From contig JBCAMK010000013.1 of assembly GCA_038503065.1 (NCBI GenBank), forward strand, positions 620,001-684,000: 64,000 nucleotides of DNA. The letters are read 5' to 3'. Of this stretch, positions 1 through 12,106 are shown one piece after another. The stretch's first letter is position 1. Every line of letters begins with the position of its first letter. Below the pieces are notes generated by a model, which was not told the origin of the DNA, did not search any database, and was given only the letters and a program-made list of their open reading frames with translations. The translations under genes were made by a program, and so were the position numbers. This stretch comes from Paragyromitra xinjiangensis. Taxonomy: Eukaryota; Ascomycota; Pezizomycetes; Pezizales; Discinaceae.

Positions 1-53
1 GTTAGCCAACGGCCTATCATTTCACTAGCTCCGCAGGGATAATCAAGACATAC

Positions 54-1381
54 TAGGTGCTGGTGCGGCTACCGGTTTCCCGATTCCAGTCAATTTGATA
101 TCTACTTCCCCAATCACGGCAAGACATTCCTTTAATATCTGTTCCCAAATATTGGTAGGCTTCCGGTCAACGTCTGTAAAAATAGACTTTCTGCGAGTGG
201 GTGAGTTGTGGGAAATAAACACTAATTCTGCGAACGCCATGACTTGGGTCAAGAGACCAGATGATTTAAGCCCAGACACTAGTGTGCCATTCGAATCAGG
301 CGACTTCTCGCTAATGGTCTTGCCATCTTTGATGGGTTCCTCGGAGAAGTAAACATTGAATGCAACGTGGGCAGACTCCCAGATAGAACCCAGTAGAAAA
401 GCGATCCAGGCGGATCGGATGAACAGGCCTCCACCCACGGGCCACGCTGGAAGAGTGCTTGAACGATTAAGCCAGAATATGGTTCTTGCAACCATCAAAG
501 TGTAATGCCAGATCCCCGAACGAACGAAAGTGTAGCTGATAGGACCAGTGAAAACTGTAACGCTAGTAAGGAAAAAAGCATTTGCAAATATACTCGGATA
601 CTGCTTTTTAAATGCAACATTGGGTGGCACCTGTATGGTTGATCAGCGGACATCTCTCAGCCTGTCTAGAGGGCAGTAGACGTACATTCTCCCTGGGCAA
701 GTCCAGCTTTCCCCGATCGCGACCAATGTGGAGGATTCCCTGAACAAATCCGACATGTGCAGCAAAGTATACCAGGTAAAGAAAACGTTCATTCAAGCGA
801 GGACGCTCGTAAGTCCTATGAAGATCATATTAGTTTAGAAACCTAACGACTGATACCAGAACCCCTCCCAAGGCATTGCATACTTTCCATCCACGATGAA
901 ACTCAGCAAATCACTCTTAGTCCCGGACCACAGGTATAGCAGGATGAAAACCAGGGATGCAAACACGTATGTGAGCAACGTAGAATAAGTCCCAAACGAC
1001 CCCACACTCCTCTTCAAAGTATGGAACCCAGATGGGCTGGCGCGCGTGTCGACATGGAGCTGAGATACGCGGAGGATCAGGACTGGCAGTGTCGTGCAAA
1101 AGAAAAGGATCAACGTCTTAAGCCCAGTCCAGCTCAGCGGAAACAATGACCAAAAAACTGAATAATCGTCAGACTTGGCTAGAACGGGGGAAAACTGGCG
1201 AGGAAGGCTCACAGCTCGATTTATTACTTATAAAGAAGGCCTCGATATAGCAAACGCAAAAACAAACCATGCACGACCGAACAAAACGCCGGTGGAGAAT
1301 GGGAGTGAGAAAGGACTGGTAATAGGGCGGCGCAGCCCTAGGAGCAGGCGTTGGAATAGATCGTGATATTGAGGACACCAT
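54..1381 (-). CDS. NDC1: Nucleoporin Ndc1, N-terminal part (cut by window edge)
   Basis: Ndc1 is a multi-pass membrane nucleoporin that anchors the nuclear pore complex, and in yeasts the spindle pole body, in the nuclear envelope. Exons read on the minus strand: 1381-1228, 1178-857, 815-686 and 630-54. A donor GTATGT at 53-48 sends the message off the window. About 394 codons are visible. The family signature is clear: a short N-terminus followed by FLTPILHRRF, then several hydrophobic segments (WSLFPLSWTG followed by a long helix; a second helix around LLTYVFASLVFILLY; further helices after NERFLYLVYFAAHVGF and IFANAFFLTSV). The C-terminal domain is missing. The intron between exons 2 and 3 is very short: 41 nt with donor GTATCA, or 35 nt with a weaker donor, both in the same phase. 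The start at 1381 is the first in-frame ATG before the conserved segment. Identity is from recalled family features, not a search. Confidence 0.82.
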
Positions 1382-2154
1382 AGCGATGGTGGAGCGGTGG
1401 GCCTCTGTGATGGTGAGCGAGAGGTTGTCGTCGCGTGCAAGTTCTTGAATTCTTGACGATGAAGAGGCGAATGACTTTAAGTTGCCGGGACAACGAACGA
1501 GCGCAGAGCCTCACTGCTTATTCAGCAATAACGTATAAGACAGCTTGGCGAAAAGAGCTTTGTATTTACCAAACGGAGTTTTTTTTTCGGGCAAGTCACA
1601 TATTCGGTGCACTGCTACGATGTTTTATATAATGCTTCCCTCTTAAAATCTAATTAGGTGACACTTGCGTAGGGAGGCGCAAGTAATTGCTCTTTGATAC
1701 TAGAATACACCTGCATTTCTCTCTGAGAGTCAAGTGTCCCCGCCTCGCCCTTGTTTGGACGTGTGCTGCCTTTTTTGACACCTAGGTATCGTATTAGTGC
1801 TCCGAAACCGAGTGACATGATATGATGTAGGTCCACACATAAGCCATACATGTATCTTTGAGCATAGTCCGAAAGTGGGTGGCAGTAAACCCAAACCTTT
1901 CAGCCATAAAGCCTGTTCATCTTCTCGATAAAGATAGAAATACATTCGCGAATCTCTAGCCCCGAGTCCATACAAATGATGAATGCGCCTTAATTAAGGA
2001 ACCAACAGACGTAAAGAACCCATTATCCTGTGCAATGACCTTCGTTTTAACAGACCCCACAGATCGGATACTACATATCACCAAAGCAAAAAAATAAAAA
2101 ATAGAAAGCAATAATTTTTGAATCTACTTATACTAACAAATTCCCCGATCTTGA
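1382..2154. other. Intergenic, no gene seen
   Basis: This stretch lies between the NDC1 start and the AP-1 beta-adaptin stop; both genes read leftwards, so it should hold the NDC1 promoter and the adaptin 3' UTR. Several short open frames are present but none has a recognisable protein or a splice-consistent extension. A moderately A-rich stretch at about 2085-2115 lies just past the adaptin stop and could hold its poly(A) signal. Confidence 0.5.
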
Positions 2155-4871
2155 TCAGAACAAACCCAAAATGTCTTCATTCGTGCTCTTCTTTTGCTGC
2201 TGCGGGGGCTGCGGGCTGCCAAGGTTCAATCCTTCAAACCCGTTAAGAACTCCATTATTATTATTGCCCGGCGGTGGCGAGCTATTTCCAAAGAGACCCA
2301 TCAAGTCGTCCATAGTGTTTGTTGGGCCTGTAGTTGGAGAAACTGGCGAGGCAACTCGCACAGGCGTGTCAGAAACGAGGGATTCAAGGCCTCCAGATTG
2401 GTTCGCCGCACTGGCTGGCGCGGCTCCGTCGAAGTCAATGTCCAGTAAGTTTTCTACATTATGCCCTTCTTTGGCTGCCGCCGATGCCTGTATTGGGTTT
2501 TCGCGAGCGTTTTGTTGCAGTTCTCTGTGCCATGGATATTAGCTGTTGCCGCGATGTAAATACCCCGAAGAAACTTACTCGATAGCCCTCTTCTGCACCG
2601 CGTCGGCCCCAAAACGGCCCTGTCCAACAAATGTTTCTGGTGGCTTGTGGTAGACAGAAGCAAGAGTGGAAATTTCGCCAAGCAATTGCTCCAGTAGTCC
2701 GGTTGGAAGAGATGGTATTGTTGAAGTGATAGGGGGTTTGTCGGAAAGAATAATAGCCTACGAAGTTAGCAGTCATAACTGAGAAATAGTACGCTACGAG
2801 TCTACCTTCGCCGTCTCCGGATCCTTCGAAAGTAGCCGCCAGTAAACATATGCTCGGTCTCGGATATCCGGGTTGTCACACTCCCCTGTTGCACATTGCA
2901 ATACTTTTTGCACGAGTGCTTGAGACTGGGGCTTTTTCAAGAACAATTTTACGGATGCTGTTAAAAGCTGCAGCTGTACTTGTGTATACTCATCTTTAAA
3001 CCCTTCCATAAAGGTTTCTAGGAGTTCATCGGCATTGTTAATTTTCTCAGCGTATTCTCCGATGATCCAAATGAGGGACCCCCGAGCATTAGGCTCGTCA
3101 AGCTCGTCCAAACTCTTACATAGCGTCGGAATGATTCCCTCATATCCTGGATATTTTCGGAATATGTCCTACCCCAGGGTCAACATGATCTTTGTTAATA
3201 GTCTGTCGTAAGAGTAACCATACCTTAATAACAACAATGGCCTCTTGGACTACATAGTTGACTTTAGTGTTAATCAGTTCTAGCAGCACATTAACACACC
3301 GCTCAGCTGCCGCATCAATCTTGATGGCGGTCTGTCCAATGGCCTTGACAGCCCTCCGTACAAAGTCCATATCCACTTCGAGGGCATACTCTTTCAGCTC
3401 CATTAGAAGCTGATCCACGTTTTTCTCGTTCGCAATCCGAATCATAATCTCCAATTTCTCTAGCTTAACGTATGGAGGGTCATTGTATTTGCAGAAGAAT
3501 ACTCGCATTTCCTTTGTGAGGATATCCGGCTGCTTTTGAAGAAGGAGGTTGATGTTCCGTAACGCAACGTATTGTACCTCGGGCTGTGAGGAAACAAGGG
3601 TGACTAGCCCCATAATAAGTTTCGTCTCGAATAAATCAGGGATGTGGGAACATACCAAGGGGAGGTGCCATTTTTCGAATATATTGTCGGCAGAGTTCCG
3701 GACTAATCACTTTCATGTGTAAAAATATCACCTTGACAGCAGCCAAAACCACACTTGGGTTTACGTGTTGGAACTGTGGAACGACCCTCTCGCAGATGTG
3801 TTCCGCTTCTTTGACATCTTGTGCCTTGTACTCAGCAAGTGTGGTCAGAATTGTTATGCGGCCCCATCTACGATAGTCAGTTAGCCCGGGCACCGTTCAG
3901 CATACTCTGAATAATACGTACTCTGTGCACTCATTCAGAGCCATAAGCAATTTCTTCAAGGTTGCTGGTGTAACAAGTAGTGCCTCAGTTTCCGGCGCAG
4001 CTTCCATGATCTCTGCAAGTGCCGTCACCGAATTTGCAACCACCATGGGATTCGAATCACCAATCAGCTCCTGGAGTGTCGACAAAAATCCGTTTTCCAA
4101 ACATAGCGATGGGTTGAGATCGAAAAGTTTTGCCACGCAAATTGCTGCTGTTTTCCTCACATAAGGACTCTCGTCCTGGCCACAAAAATTCGTTAGATCC
4201 TGCCCCATGTACTCATCCGGTGAGTTGCCCACCTTCAATGTCTTCCGCAATGGTTCTTCCATGTAATCCACAATCTTATCCACCCTAATGCATCCCATAG
4301 TCCTAATAGCTAGTGCCCTGATCAATGGGTTTGGATCTTCCGAGTCCTGAACGAAAGTGTTGACGGCCAAGATACAGAGGTCTGGATGTGTTTTGGCATA
4401 GTTCCTGCCAAAATTAGATTTAGACCTATTTAGGACCTTATAGGGTCCTCACATTAGATATAGGTAGACAAGCTTCTTCTGGTCCAAGTCACTGGTAGCC
4501 TATAGTAGTCCCAGTCAACACTTCAACGTCCTACCCTTCCAATGAAGTTCCTAGCATCTGAAAAGCATCCATAGAGATATCCTACCATATTCTTGATAAT
4601 GTCCGGAAATAGTGCCGAAACATCTTTGCCTAGAGTCATGGCTGCGATGGTGTTCCTGATGGCATCTTTTCTACAGTCCACACAGATCATCAGCTATCTG
4701 CCGAACAACAGGCGTGTCCCCTCAACCATACTGCTCTTCTCAGTTAAACGAGAGCTAGATAGCTACCTACCTCTCATGTGCGAATTGTGAGTTCAATCCA
4801 GTCCTCAGCTCGAACGTCTCTCCCTTCCGCGGGGCGACGGGGAACATGCTACGGATTCGGTTGGCTGCCAT
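2155..4871 (-). CDS. AP-1 complex subunit beta (beta-adaptin)
   Basis: Large beta subunit of the AP-1 clathrin adaptor, which sorts cargo between the trans-Golgi network and endosomes. Exons on the minus strand: 4871-4771, 4670-4586, 4499-4453, 4404-3922, 3867-3656, 3603-3224, 3168-2806, 2757-2579, 2524-2155. They sum to 2220 nt, 739 aa. The N-terminus [10 protein letters not shown] starts the alpha-solenoid trunk. Landmarks are [74 protein letters not shown] and [16 protein letters not shown]. After the trunk comes a low-complexity hinge (DDLMGLF, poly-Asn, PQPPQQQ) ending in DILGLF, a clathrin-box-like motif. There is no ear domain, which is normal for fungal AP-1 beta of about 740 aa. AP-2 beta is the alternative; the short ear-less C-terminus favours AP-1. 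Confidence 0.9.
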
Positions 4872-5710
4872 GGTTTGTCGGGTCTGGGAGCCCAACTAAC
4901 AAGGCCAGCTGTGTGCCGGCGTTTGTGGGTTCTGAGAGCAGCAATAGCAGCTCTGGGAATTTTGGTTGTTCGTAGTTGACGGTTGTCTTCGTTGGTGGAG
5001 GAGGGGTTCTGTATCGTCGTATGTATGGTTGATCAAGGTGTCAGCCCCAATCGAAACGTAGAGGGACCTCCTGCTATCTCGTGCAACACTAGCTACCAAC
5101 GGCAACCACGAACGAAACCCCCCCATGGTAAAATACCTCTTTCAGAAGCCGTCCTAAGATTATAAAGCCGAAGAAATACCTACTAATATCTAACCCATAA
5201 TCATTCCCTCCTACAGGCATCTTTTGAGCTTCCAAACCTCCGCAAGCTCTTCGCCGCCTCCCGAAGCGAGGAGGAAGAAAGTTCTTACAGTAGGACTGCG
5301 GTCAGTCGCCAAACGACTCCTAAGCATAAGTCCTTTGCTGATTGCTTCTTTTGAATTCAAGTTCTACAACTTGCTTTTCTTTGTGACAACGATCGCCGCA
5401 TTTAGTTTTGCTGCTCAGAGACTCGCTCCTCCGAAGAACCTGGGAAGATAGTCTGGGAAGGATTTGAGGATTTGGAGAAGTCGTATCCGATTACAAATAT
5501 ACCAGCTCCCACACTGCGTGTATATCACCTCCCCAATGTCTGAATCTGGTGTTGGGTTTTAGTACCTTATGCAGGACTTTCGGTACATCTCACAATTTGG
5601 AAAGTATCATTATATATCCGCTTCACAAACTTTTATCTATCCAGAATAAATACAGAATTCACAATTTGCTGCCATTCAGCAAAACTTTTAGATTCCCAGT
5701 GAAAACTAAA
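4872..5710. other. Intergenic between AP-1 beta start and ELP1 stop
   Basis: Both flanking genes read leftwards, so this stretch should contain the AP-1 beta promoter (left part) and the ELP1 3' UTR (right part). Short open frames here have no recognisable product and no splice-compatible partners. Confidence 0.5.
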
Positions 5711-8700
5711 TCATAAAATACCAACCCCATCAAACGGCTTCACTACCGGAGCGGTTTTCCTAGGTCCCTGTACCCCATCCTCCCCACCTTCTTCTATTTC
5801 AAAAGTCCCTTCCTCAAAGACCTCCTTGACACACCCACTCAACTGTTCTAGTACTTCTTCCATCTGTGTTTGTAGCGCCACCGCTCGTTCCCTCATACGC
5901 CTTCTGACCAGCCCCTGCAGTAGGCGTTTTGTCTCAGCCCTAACAGTATCCAATCTCTCGATCATCCGTCCTATTGAATTGACAAGATATTCCTCTTCGT
6001 AGACACTCCCCTTCTTCCCTCTAGCTCTCTTCCTCTCCTCTCTTCGCCTGTTTTTTGATGTTCGTCTACTGGCCCCGGTGACGGCCGTGGCTCCAGTCTT
6101 ACCGGTATAGCGGGTGAAGAGGGATGCAGAGGTGGATGCATTAGTTGGCGCGAGTGAGACATTGTCAGGTGCATCTTCTTCGTTCACGCCATCGAAGTAG
6201 GCAACTATAGGCACGAACAAGATTAGCGTAACGCTTCGCTTTGAATTTGGATCTTAACTCACGGGGATTCTCTTCTTTCTTTGTTCGGAGTTCTCGCAGA
6301 CGAGTAACCTGAGCTGTTAGCTGCCCCTTGCAATCTGCAATGAGCTCCGAAGTTTGCGCGAATCCCTCGCCTAGCCCTGGGTCGACGACACTCTCTAGTA
6401 ACTCGGATTTACTTTGTTTCCCAATCTACTTCTGGTGTTAGTACGAAATCCTAAACGGCCATAATCAATACATACCACTCTCATCGCTTCACCAAAATAA
6501 CACCCCTTGCAAAGAATTCTTGCAGCCTCCGCAACATCGTTCCGGTAGTCGAGGTGGATTGTTGCAGCTTCCGAGTAATTTTTTGCCTCCAAGAGAGTCT
6601 CCGCCAGGTCCAAGCTCAGTACGTCGAGTTCCTCTACCGAAAGTGGAGCCTGACTGGCTGCAAAAAGTGCCTCCCGCCACATTCCGGCATTTCGATAGCA
6701 TTCGACAGCCTGGGGATAGTCCTCAAGGAATTCGTAGGCTAATGCCTCGCGTTAGTTACCACCTTCTTTTGGGAATATACTATTTAGGCAGAGTAACATA
6801 CCAAGCCCAGCATCTGGATACCTTGAAACTCCTTCGAGATATGTTGCGTAAAGACCCATGATAATCTTGAGTTTTTCCTGGTTATATTTGTATAGATTTA
6901 GTGCTGTCTGATAGAGTTCATGTTTAGTAATATAGCTCTTCATCTCAGCAAACACATCATCGCCCAATTCATGCAGATGTCTGCATGCTTTTTCGTGACG
7001 GCCCAGGTGGTCATCAATCGTAAACTTTCTTCTAGTATCCTCCATTTCCTGCAGGCTTTGTAGAAACGGTAGATACTCTCGAGGATCTTTTTGAGATTGT
7101 TGGGCAACCATCAAAGTAAGGTCCAGATTGTATAGCCCAAGGGCATTATCATAAAGCTTGTTGACGTCCGAAAGGAAACAGACATGTGTAATCGCTTGCT
7201 CAGCAAGCTCCAGGTTCTCCTCACGAAGTTTACCGATCAATAGCAAGGCTGCGTCATGATCCGGCGGTGACTTGCAGACGTAGGCTGTAACAATATTTTG
7301 GAGATTGCTTGAGATACGGTTCTTAAGCAAGACACTCAGAAATCCATCACAAATCCTATTGACTTTTGATTTCGAGACATCCGTAGTGTTAGCCTGAGGG
7401 TTGACAGTTCCCGCAAGTTCTGCGGGCTGTAGTGTCTCTCGGTACATCGTTTTAGATACATCTTCCTCTCTGTGAGTAGTAATGTTAGCACCTCACCAAT
7501 TTCGGGGAGAGGGAGCGGGTTCAAAGGAAAATAACTCACCGAATCTGCGAGAGGAATAAGTCAATATGCTCAATTTTTTTGACTTGATCTATGAAAAGCT
7601 CAATAGATTCTAAAAACTGCCCTGGTGCATGGTCATGTAGAATATTAAGATCCACACGGTGGTTACGGCACGCTAAGAAAGCCCTCTTGTAATTCTTGGC
7701 TTCGATGCTCCTACGTACTCCAGCAAGGACTAGTGCTCGAGGGAATATAGTTTCTAAATTCCCTCTTGGCATTTGTAGGGTCAATGAGAAATTTGTCGGC
7801 ATGACCTGCACCAATCGAGAACCTCTCTCGACATTCCGGCAACGCTCATCGCCGGTTGGGTCGTCGGGTGGTACTTCCAGGTCTAATTACATGTTAGGAT
7901 TTGAAGCATCATGCCTAAAATCTATTGAATGGCTATCATACCTTTGGAATCCCCGTGGAGATGAACAAATTTTAAATAGTGTTGAGTGGTTGTAAAGATT
8001 AGATGAGCTGGTGTAACAGCGAACGATGTGCAGTTTGGTACAATTTGCTTATCGTTGACGTAAAGCCGACCATTTTGAGAGAGCCCAAAGACAGCGTACT
8101 GACAAAGTTAGAATTTGCGCAGGTTTATCTACTAGGCGAGTACCTACGTTATCTCCAACGAGAGCCACTTCAGCCCAAGGGCAAATGGCGGGGAGCTTGC
8201 AGATCTGAGATTCTGAAGAGTCTTGTGGATTATATAGAAGGACATTCCCAGCATAATCCTCGTACCAAAAGCACCCAATCTCTGGTATAGCTCCAAGTCT
8301 CACGATGGAAAAATTATCAGGAAGTTTAAGCGTATTGGTTGGCTCAGCTGGCCCAGAATACGGCACAGAAATTGTTTGTAGAACGCTGTTATCTGAAACA
8401 TCGTAGATGACTCCTAAGATTTCCTCATTAAGGAATGATATTTGGCGGAAACTTCGGGAAGGGTCAAGTTCCACGATTTTTGGTGATAACTCTGGCCCAG
8501 AAACAAGCTTCTGCTTTTCAAATTTCCACGTGACCAAGTCGATGCAAGTACCCCTTAACACAGCGATGCGGCAGCCGTTGGGGCTGATGGTAACATCTAC
8601 GGGTGTCGATTCCAGCGTTACGTCTCGGAATGACATGGGTGGTGGGATATTGGCGATACGCAAGGGTGTAAGCTTAAGTGTGGCTACGTCGTAGAAAATA

Positions 8701-10136
8701 ATAATAAGCTTTTGCATGACATTATGCAGGTGTACGTATTGACAGCATTATTTTTCTGGCTCTTACCTCCATCTACGACTGCAGCTATTCCATAATCGTT
8801 CGGCGGCATGGGCGATCCCGCAAAGACCGACCATACGAATTCATGTTTAATGATCTTTTCTGGGGCCTTCCATTAGCCAAGTCCGATATTTTAATCTCAA
8901 GCACAAGGGAGATATAAACCTTTTGCACCAATTGCCAATCGAAGTGGGTTTTCGGGATGCCACTGTACGACCAGATCATGCAGCCCTACTTCTAACTCAT
9001 CTGGAAATAGTAATTCTTGCTTTAAGTACCAGTGGTAGTTACCCATACTCCATAATTGTACCTTGTCTTTGAAACAGATAGCTAGTACTGACGAATCACC
9101 ATTCCAAATCAATTCTAAAATATTTACGTCGGGTACCTTTTCCGGGGGAATACGGAGAGTAAACTCTCCATGACGAAGTCCATTACGTTCAAAGAAGACA
9201 ACATCAAGCCTATCGGTAAATCGTTGGATACCAGCCATGAGATCGCCGGCAGGCCGCCAGCTCAGGGGTCCTTCTAACCCATCGACAGGTTCATTGACGC
9301 TATCGAGCGAGCCGTCTCTAGAATAGACTCGTATGAGTCTCCTCTGAGATTCCTCCACGGTCGATACTGCAAGATATGCACCATCTCCTCGCCAGCTAAT
9401 TCTGGTAACGTTGTCATCGCATGAGCTCAAGACACCTTCGTCGATCTTCTCCGGCACTGTTGGATCCCTCATGGCCTTCGCCCGCTTCCCCTTAAATTGT
9501 GTTTCTGACTTGCCCCACCCCACTGACACATGTTTCGAGGCATTGAGGTCACTTGGAGAGAGAGTAACGTCTTTGATGGGCTCAAACTCTCGTGTCATAA
9601 GAAGAAACGTTGAGGCGCCAGTCGTGATGGCAAGGACTTCCTCATCAGGGGACCATGCTGCAGCAGTAATGCCTTCATCGACAGATCCAACTATCTCGAT
9701 GTTACTACCGTGTCCTAACACACGGCCCTCCTTAACAACTACAATATCCCCACCAGCGAGAACCACGCAGACGGACCTATCGCTGAAGAAATGCAGGTCG
9801 AGAATGCGATCGCAAGGCAGGGTAGGCGATGGACAGGGTGCATCCCACGATGCAATGGTGATCGCCTGACCGTACCCCTAGTCTCTCAAAGTCAGTATCG
9901 TCGACTTTGATTTCTGCAACGCGAGCAAACAAAAAATAAATAAATAGTTCTTGGATCGAATCGAATCGTACGGCAACACGTTTCAGCTCGATGAGGGCTT
10001 CAGATTCTGAAGGGCCATGAGCGCATATTAGACATTCGGAAGAGGGGTCCCAGGCCACAGCGGTGAGAGGCAAGTCAGGCACCTCGGTGGAGGAGACGCC
10101 GACAACAGAGCGCCCGATCGCAAGGAGGTTGCGCAT
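5711..10136 (-). CDS. ELP1: Elongator complex subunit 1 (Elp1/IKI3)
   Basis: Scaffold subunit of Elongator, the cytoplasmic complex that begins wobble-uridine modification (U34) in tRNAs. Ten exons on the minus strand: 10136-9972, 9877-8920, 8859-8767, 8683-8148, 8098-7942, 7882-7540, 7469-6802, 6738-6476, 6425-6263, 6204-5711. They total 3840 nt, 1279 aa, close to the family length of about 1300. The N-terminus MRNLLAIGRSVVG is family-typical. Two beta-propellers follow (IVGSVDEGITAAAWSPDEE, ISWRGDGAYLAVS, HEFVWSVFAGSPMPPNDYG, LTPLRIANIPPPM). Then comes the TPR-like C-terminal half (LSQIR-EEDVSKTMYRETL, KHELYQTALNLYKY, LLEAKNYSEAATI). Near the end is a basic stretch (SKNRRREERKRARGKKGS), the region known in the family to bind tRNA. 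Introns are short, and each junction keeps phase and restores conserved residues. Confidence 0.93.
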
Positions 10137-10975
10137 CTTGGAGTGGAGGGAGATCGAGCACTTGAAGTTGCAGCTGTGCTGTCTGTGGTTGTGTTCGGCG
10201 TGTCGTCACGTCACTGAGGGAGGGGCAACGCCGAAAACCCAAATACCCCGCCAAAATCCAGAGCCGCACCACACCAAAAATACGCGTGTTGTGACCCAGT
10301 CACAGCAATGAGGAATGAATTAACGGAGAAAAAAGAAAAAAGGCTGGATCGCCACCGTAAGGCTCGGTCTGGCCACTCATTTGATTCATGCATACCCGCT
10401 TTCCGCCACCAGTCTGGAAGGTCTTAGGGTTTTTGGTAATGGTTTGAGTAACCATCGTGAATGAGAGAAGTGTCTAGGACTTTCGGAGCTCTTTTATATT
10501 CCCCCTCAAGTGCATATGTACTGTGAATATCTATCTCAAGCCCTAATGTTTTCCGCAAACTGCATTGCGTTCGTGGCAACAGTGAAACCAACCCATATCA
10601 GACAAAATCCATACACCTGAGGATTCAAACAGTGTGAATATCATATATGCCACAAATGCCACTGGCCAAGGAAAAAGGAGGTCTTCACAGGGCGCTGAGG
10701 CGTCTGTAGGTGCAAAAAGCAAATAAATAGATAAATTCCATAAACCCGGGGAACGGGAGATCCAGCAGCGGGCCGCCTCGGTTCCAGTTCAATCCACCTG
10801 CCCCCTGGCTCACATCACACCCACGAGGCAATGATACAGAAACCAAGTCAATTCTACTCTACTGTGTTAATCCAAACATGTGACGAATATGCCTCTCTGT
10901 GTTCTCATAGCCCAGACATCCTGCCCAGACATCCTACCCAAGGTGGGCCCATCACCCAACCAATAAAGTGAGTAT
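10137..10975. other. Intergenic: ELP1 promoter and COX subunit 3' region
   Basis: ELP1 starts at 10136 and the small cytochrome oxidase gene stops at 10976, both on the minus strand. No protein-coding frame in this stretch looks genuine. Its part next to 10136 should carry the ELP1 promoter. Confidence 0.5.
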
Positions 10976-11271
10976 CTACTTATTTTTGGTCATCTGCCAA
11001 GCAGAAACGCCGAAAGGCAGGCCAAATCCGACAGCTAAAATTATACATTAGCGTCAGTCTCTAGTCTCTTCCATCGAGCAATTTAGTGAGACGAACTGCA
11101 ATAGCCGATGTATCGCAGGTAGAAGAAGCGGGTCAGAGGGTTGAAGGGCAAGTTGCTCCTTGGACCCTCGGGGTAATGGTGACCTCCGAGACGAGCCGGG
11201 GAGGCGTGCAGACCGCGGCGGGCGATCAGAGGTGCCTGAGAGGCAGCGCGGAAAGCGGTTCTGGAAAGCAT
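10976..11271 (-). CDS. COX8: Cytochrome c oxidase subunit (yeast Cox8 / mammalian VIIc type)
   Basis: Small nuclear-encoded subunit of mitochondrial respiratory complex IV. Two exons: 11271-11097 and 11034-10976, joined in phase to give 77 aa. The first half is an arginine-rich mitochondrial presequence (MLSRTAFRAASQAP, then ARRGLHASPARL). Next comes the family signature HYPEGPRSNLPFNPLTRFF, then a single membrane helix (YLRYIGYCTVGFGLPFGVSAW) and a short charged tail ending TKNK. Length and motif match fungal Cox8/VIIc. The sequence just before the ATG is a good splice acceptor (GGGACTTTCAG), and GTACGT near 11355 on this strand could be its donor, so a 5' UTR intron is likely. The neighbour MTR4 is transcribed divergently. 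Confidence 0.9.
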
Positions 11272-12106
11272 CTGAAAGTCCCGACAGAGAGAGAGGTGAG
11301 CAATCGAGGTAGAGCAGAGATGTATTGCAGGGAGCCTGTGTGGCAGGTGCACGTACAGTGAGAGGCTTTGGCCTGAGCGCCCAATTGAAGTCAGCGGGGT
11401 CGAGCAGAAGCAGAGCACGGACGTTAGGTATGATCGATAGCACTGCGTGACTAAGGATAACTGACAACGGGGAGACAATGGCAATGGCAATGGCAATGGC
11501 AGTACTCACGATTTGAGGGGAGAGGGATGCAGGAAGCAGTTGGGAGGGAAAGAGTACAGTGATGGGGGGATCAACCGATGTTCGCGTGCAAGTGGAGTGG
11601 TTCGACTGGGCGGTTGTTCGTCCGTCGGCAAAGTCTCTGACGTGCTGTGAACTGCGTGGGGGCAGCGTGCAACTCTTCCCCTCCCCTCGAATCCCGATTC
11701 CCATGCTGTGGCGGTCTGTGCTCAACCTGCAGTCTGTGATCTGAGACTCATCTTCCCCCCCAGTCGTGATCGTGACCCTCCCCATCCCCACCCCCCGGTT
11801 TTCAACGCGGAACCACAAGCGAGCGAGGAAGAGGAAGGAAGAAGAAAAAAATTAAAAAATAGAAAATAAAACAAAACGACGTGTGACCTTGGAGCTCCTG
11901 TGCACGCCTCTTGCCAAGCAATCTGAAAAAAAGACCCTTAGCGTGTACCCATACATATTCCCAAAGCCGCCGCCGCCTTTCAACCATTGTGTTTTCAACA
12001 ACTCTCGAGCTATCCTTTTGCACCCAACTTTCCATTCACATCACCGCGCAAAAAAAAAGAGGAAAAAAACGAAAGAAAGAAAAAAGCCCTCCGCTGCCTC
12101 TCCATC
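11272..12106. promoter_or_regulatory. Divergent promoter region COX8 / MTR4
   Basis: The COX8 start codon is at 11271 (minus) and the MTR4 start at 12107 (plus), so about 835 bases hold both 5' leaders and promoters. On the COX8 side there is a likely 5' UTR intron ending at the ATG, and a short hexanucleotide array (see separate entry). On the MTR4 side the leader is A- and purine-rich just before the ATG, at about 12045-12085. The exact transcription starts cannot be read from sequence. Confidence 0.5.
11476..11502. repeat. Hexanucleotide microsatellite (AATGGC)n, about four units
   Basis: The plus strand reads four and a half perfect units of AATGGC. It lies in the 5' leader region upstream of the COX8 start codon, next to a possible splice donor (GTGAGTAC on the minus strand, about 11511-11504). 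Such arrays change length easily, so it could vary between strains. Confidence 0.8.

Noticed and set aside
9881..9971. ELP1 intron 1 ending at TTGCAG instead of CTAG
   Set aside because: Using TTGCAG breaks the reading frame; ending at CTAG (9880-9878) keeps phase 0 and gives the expected GYGQAITIASWDAP.
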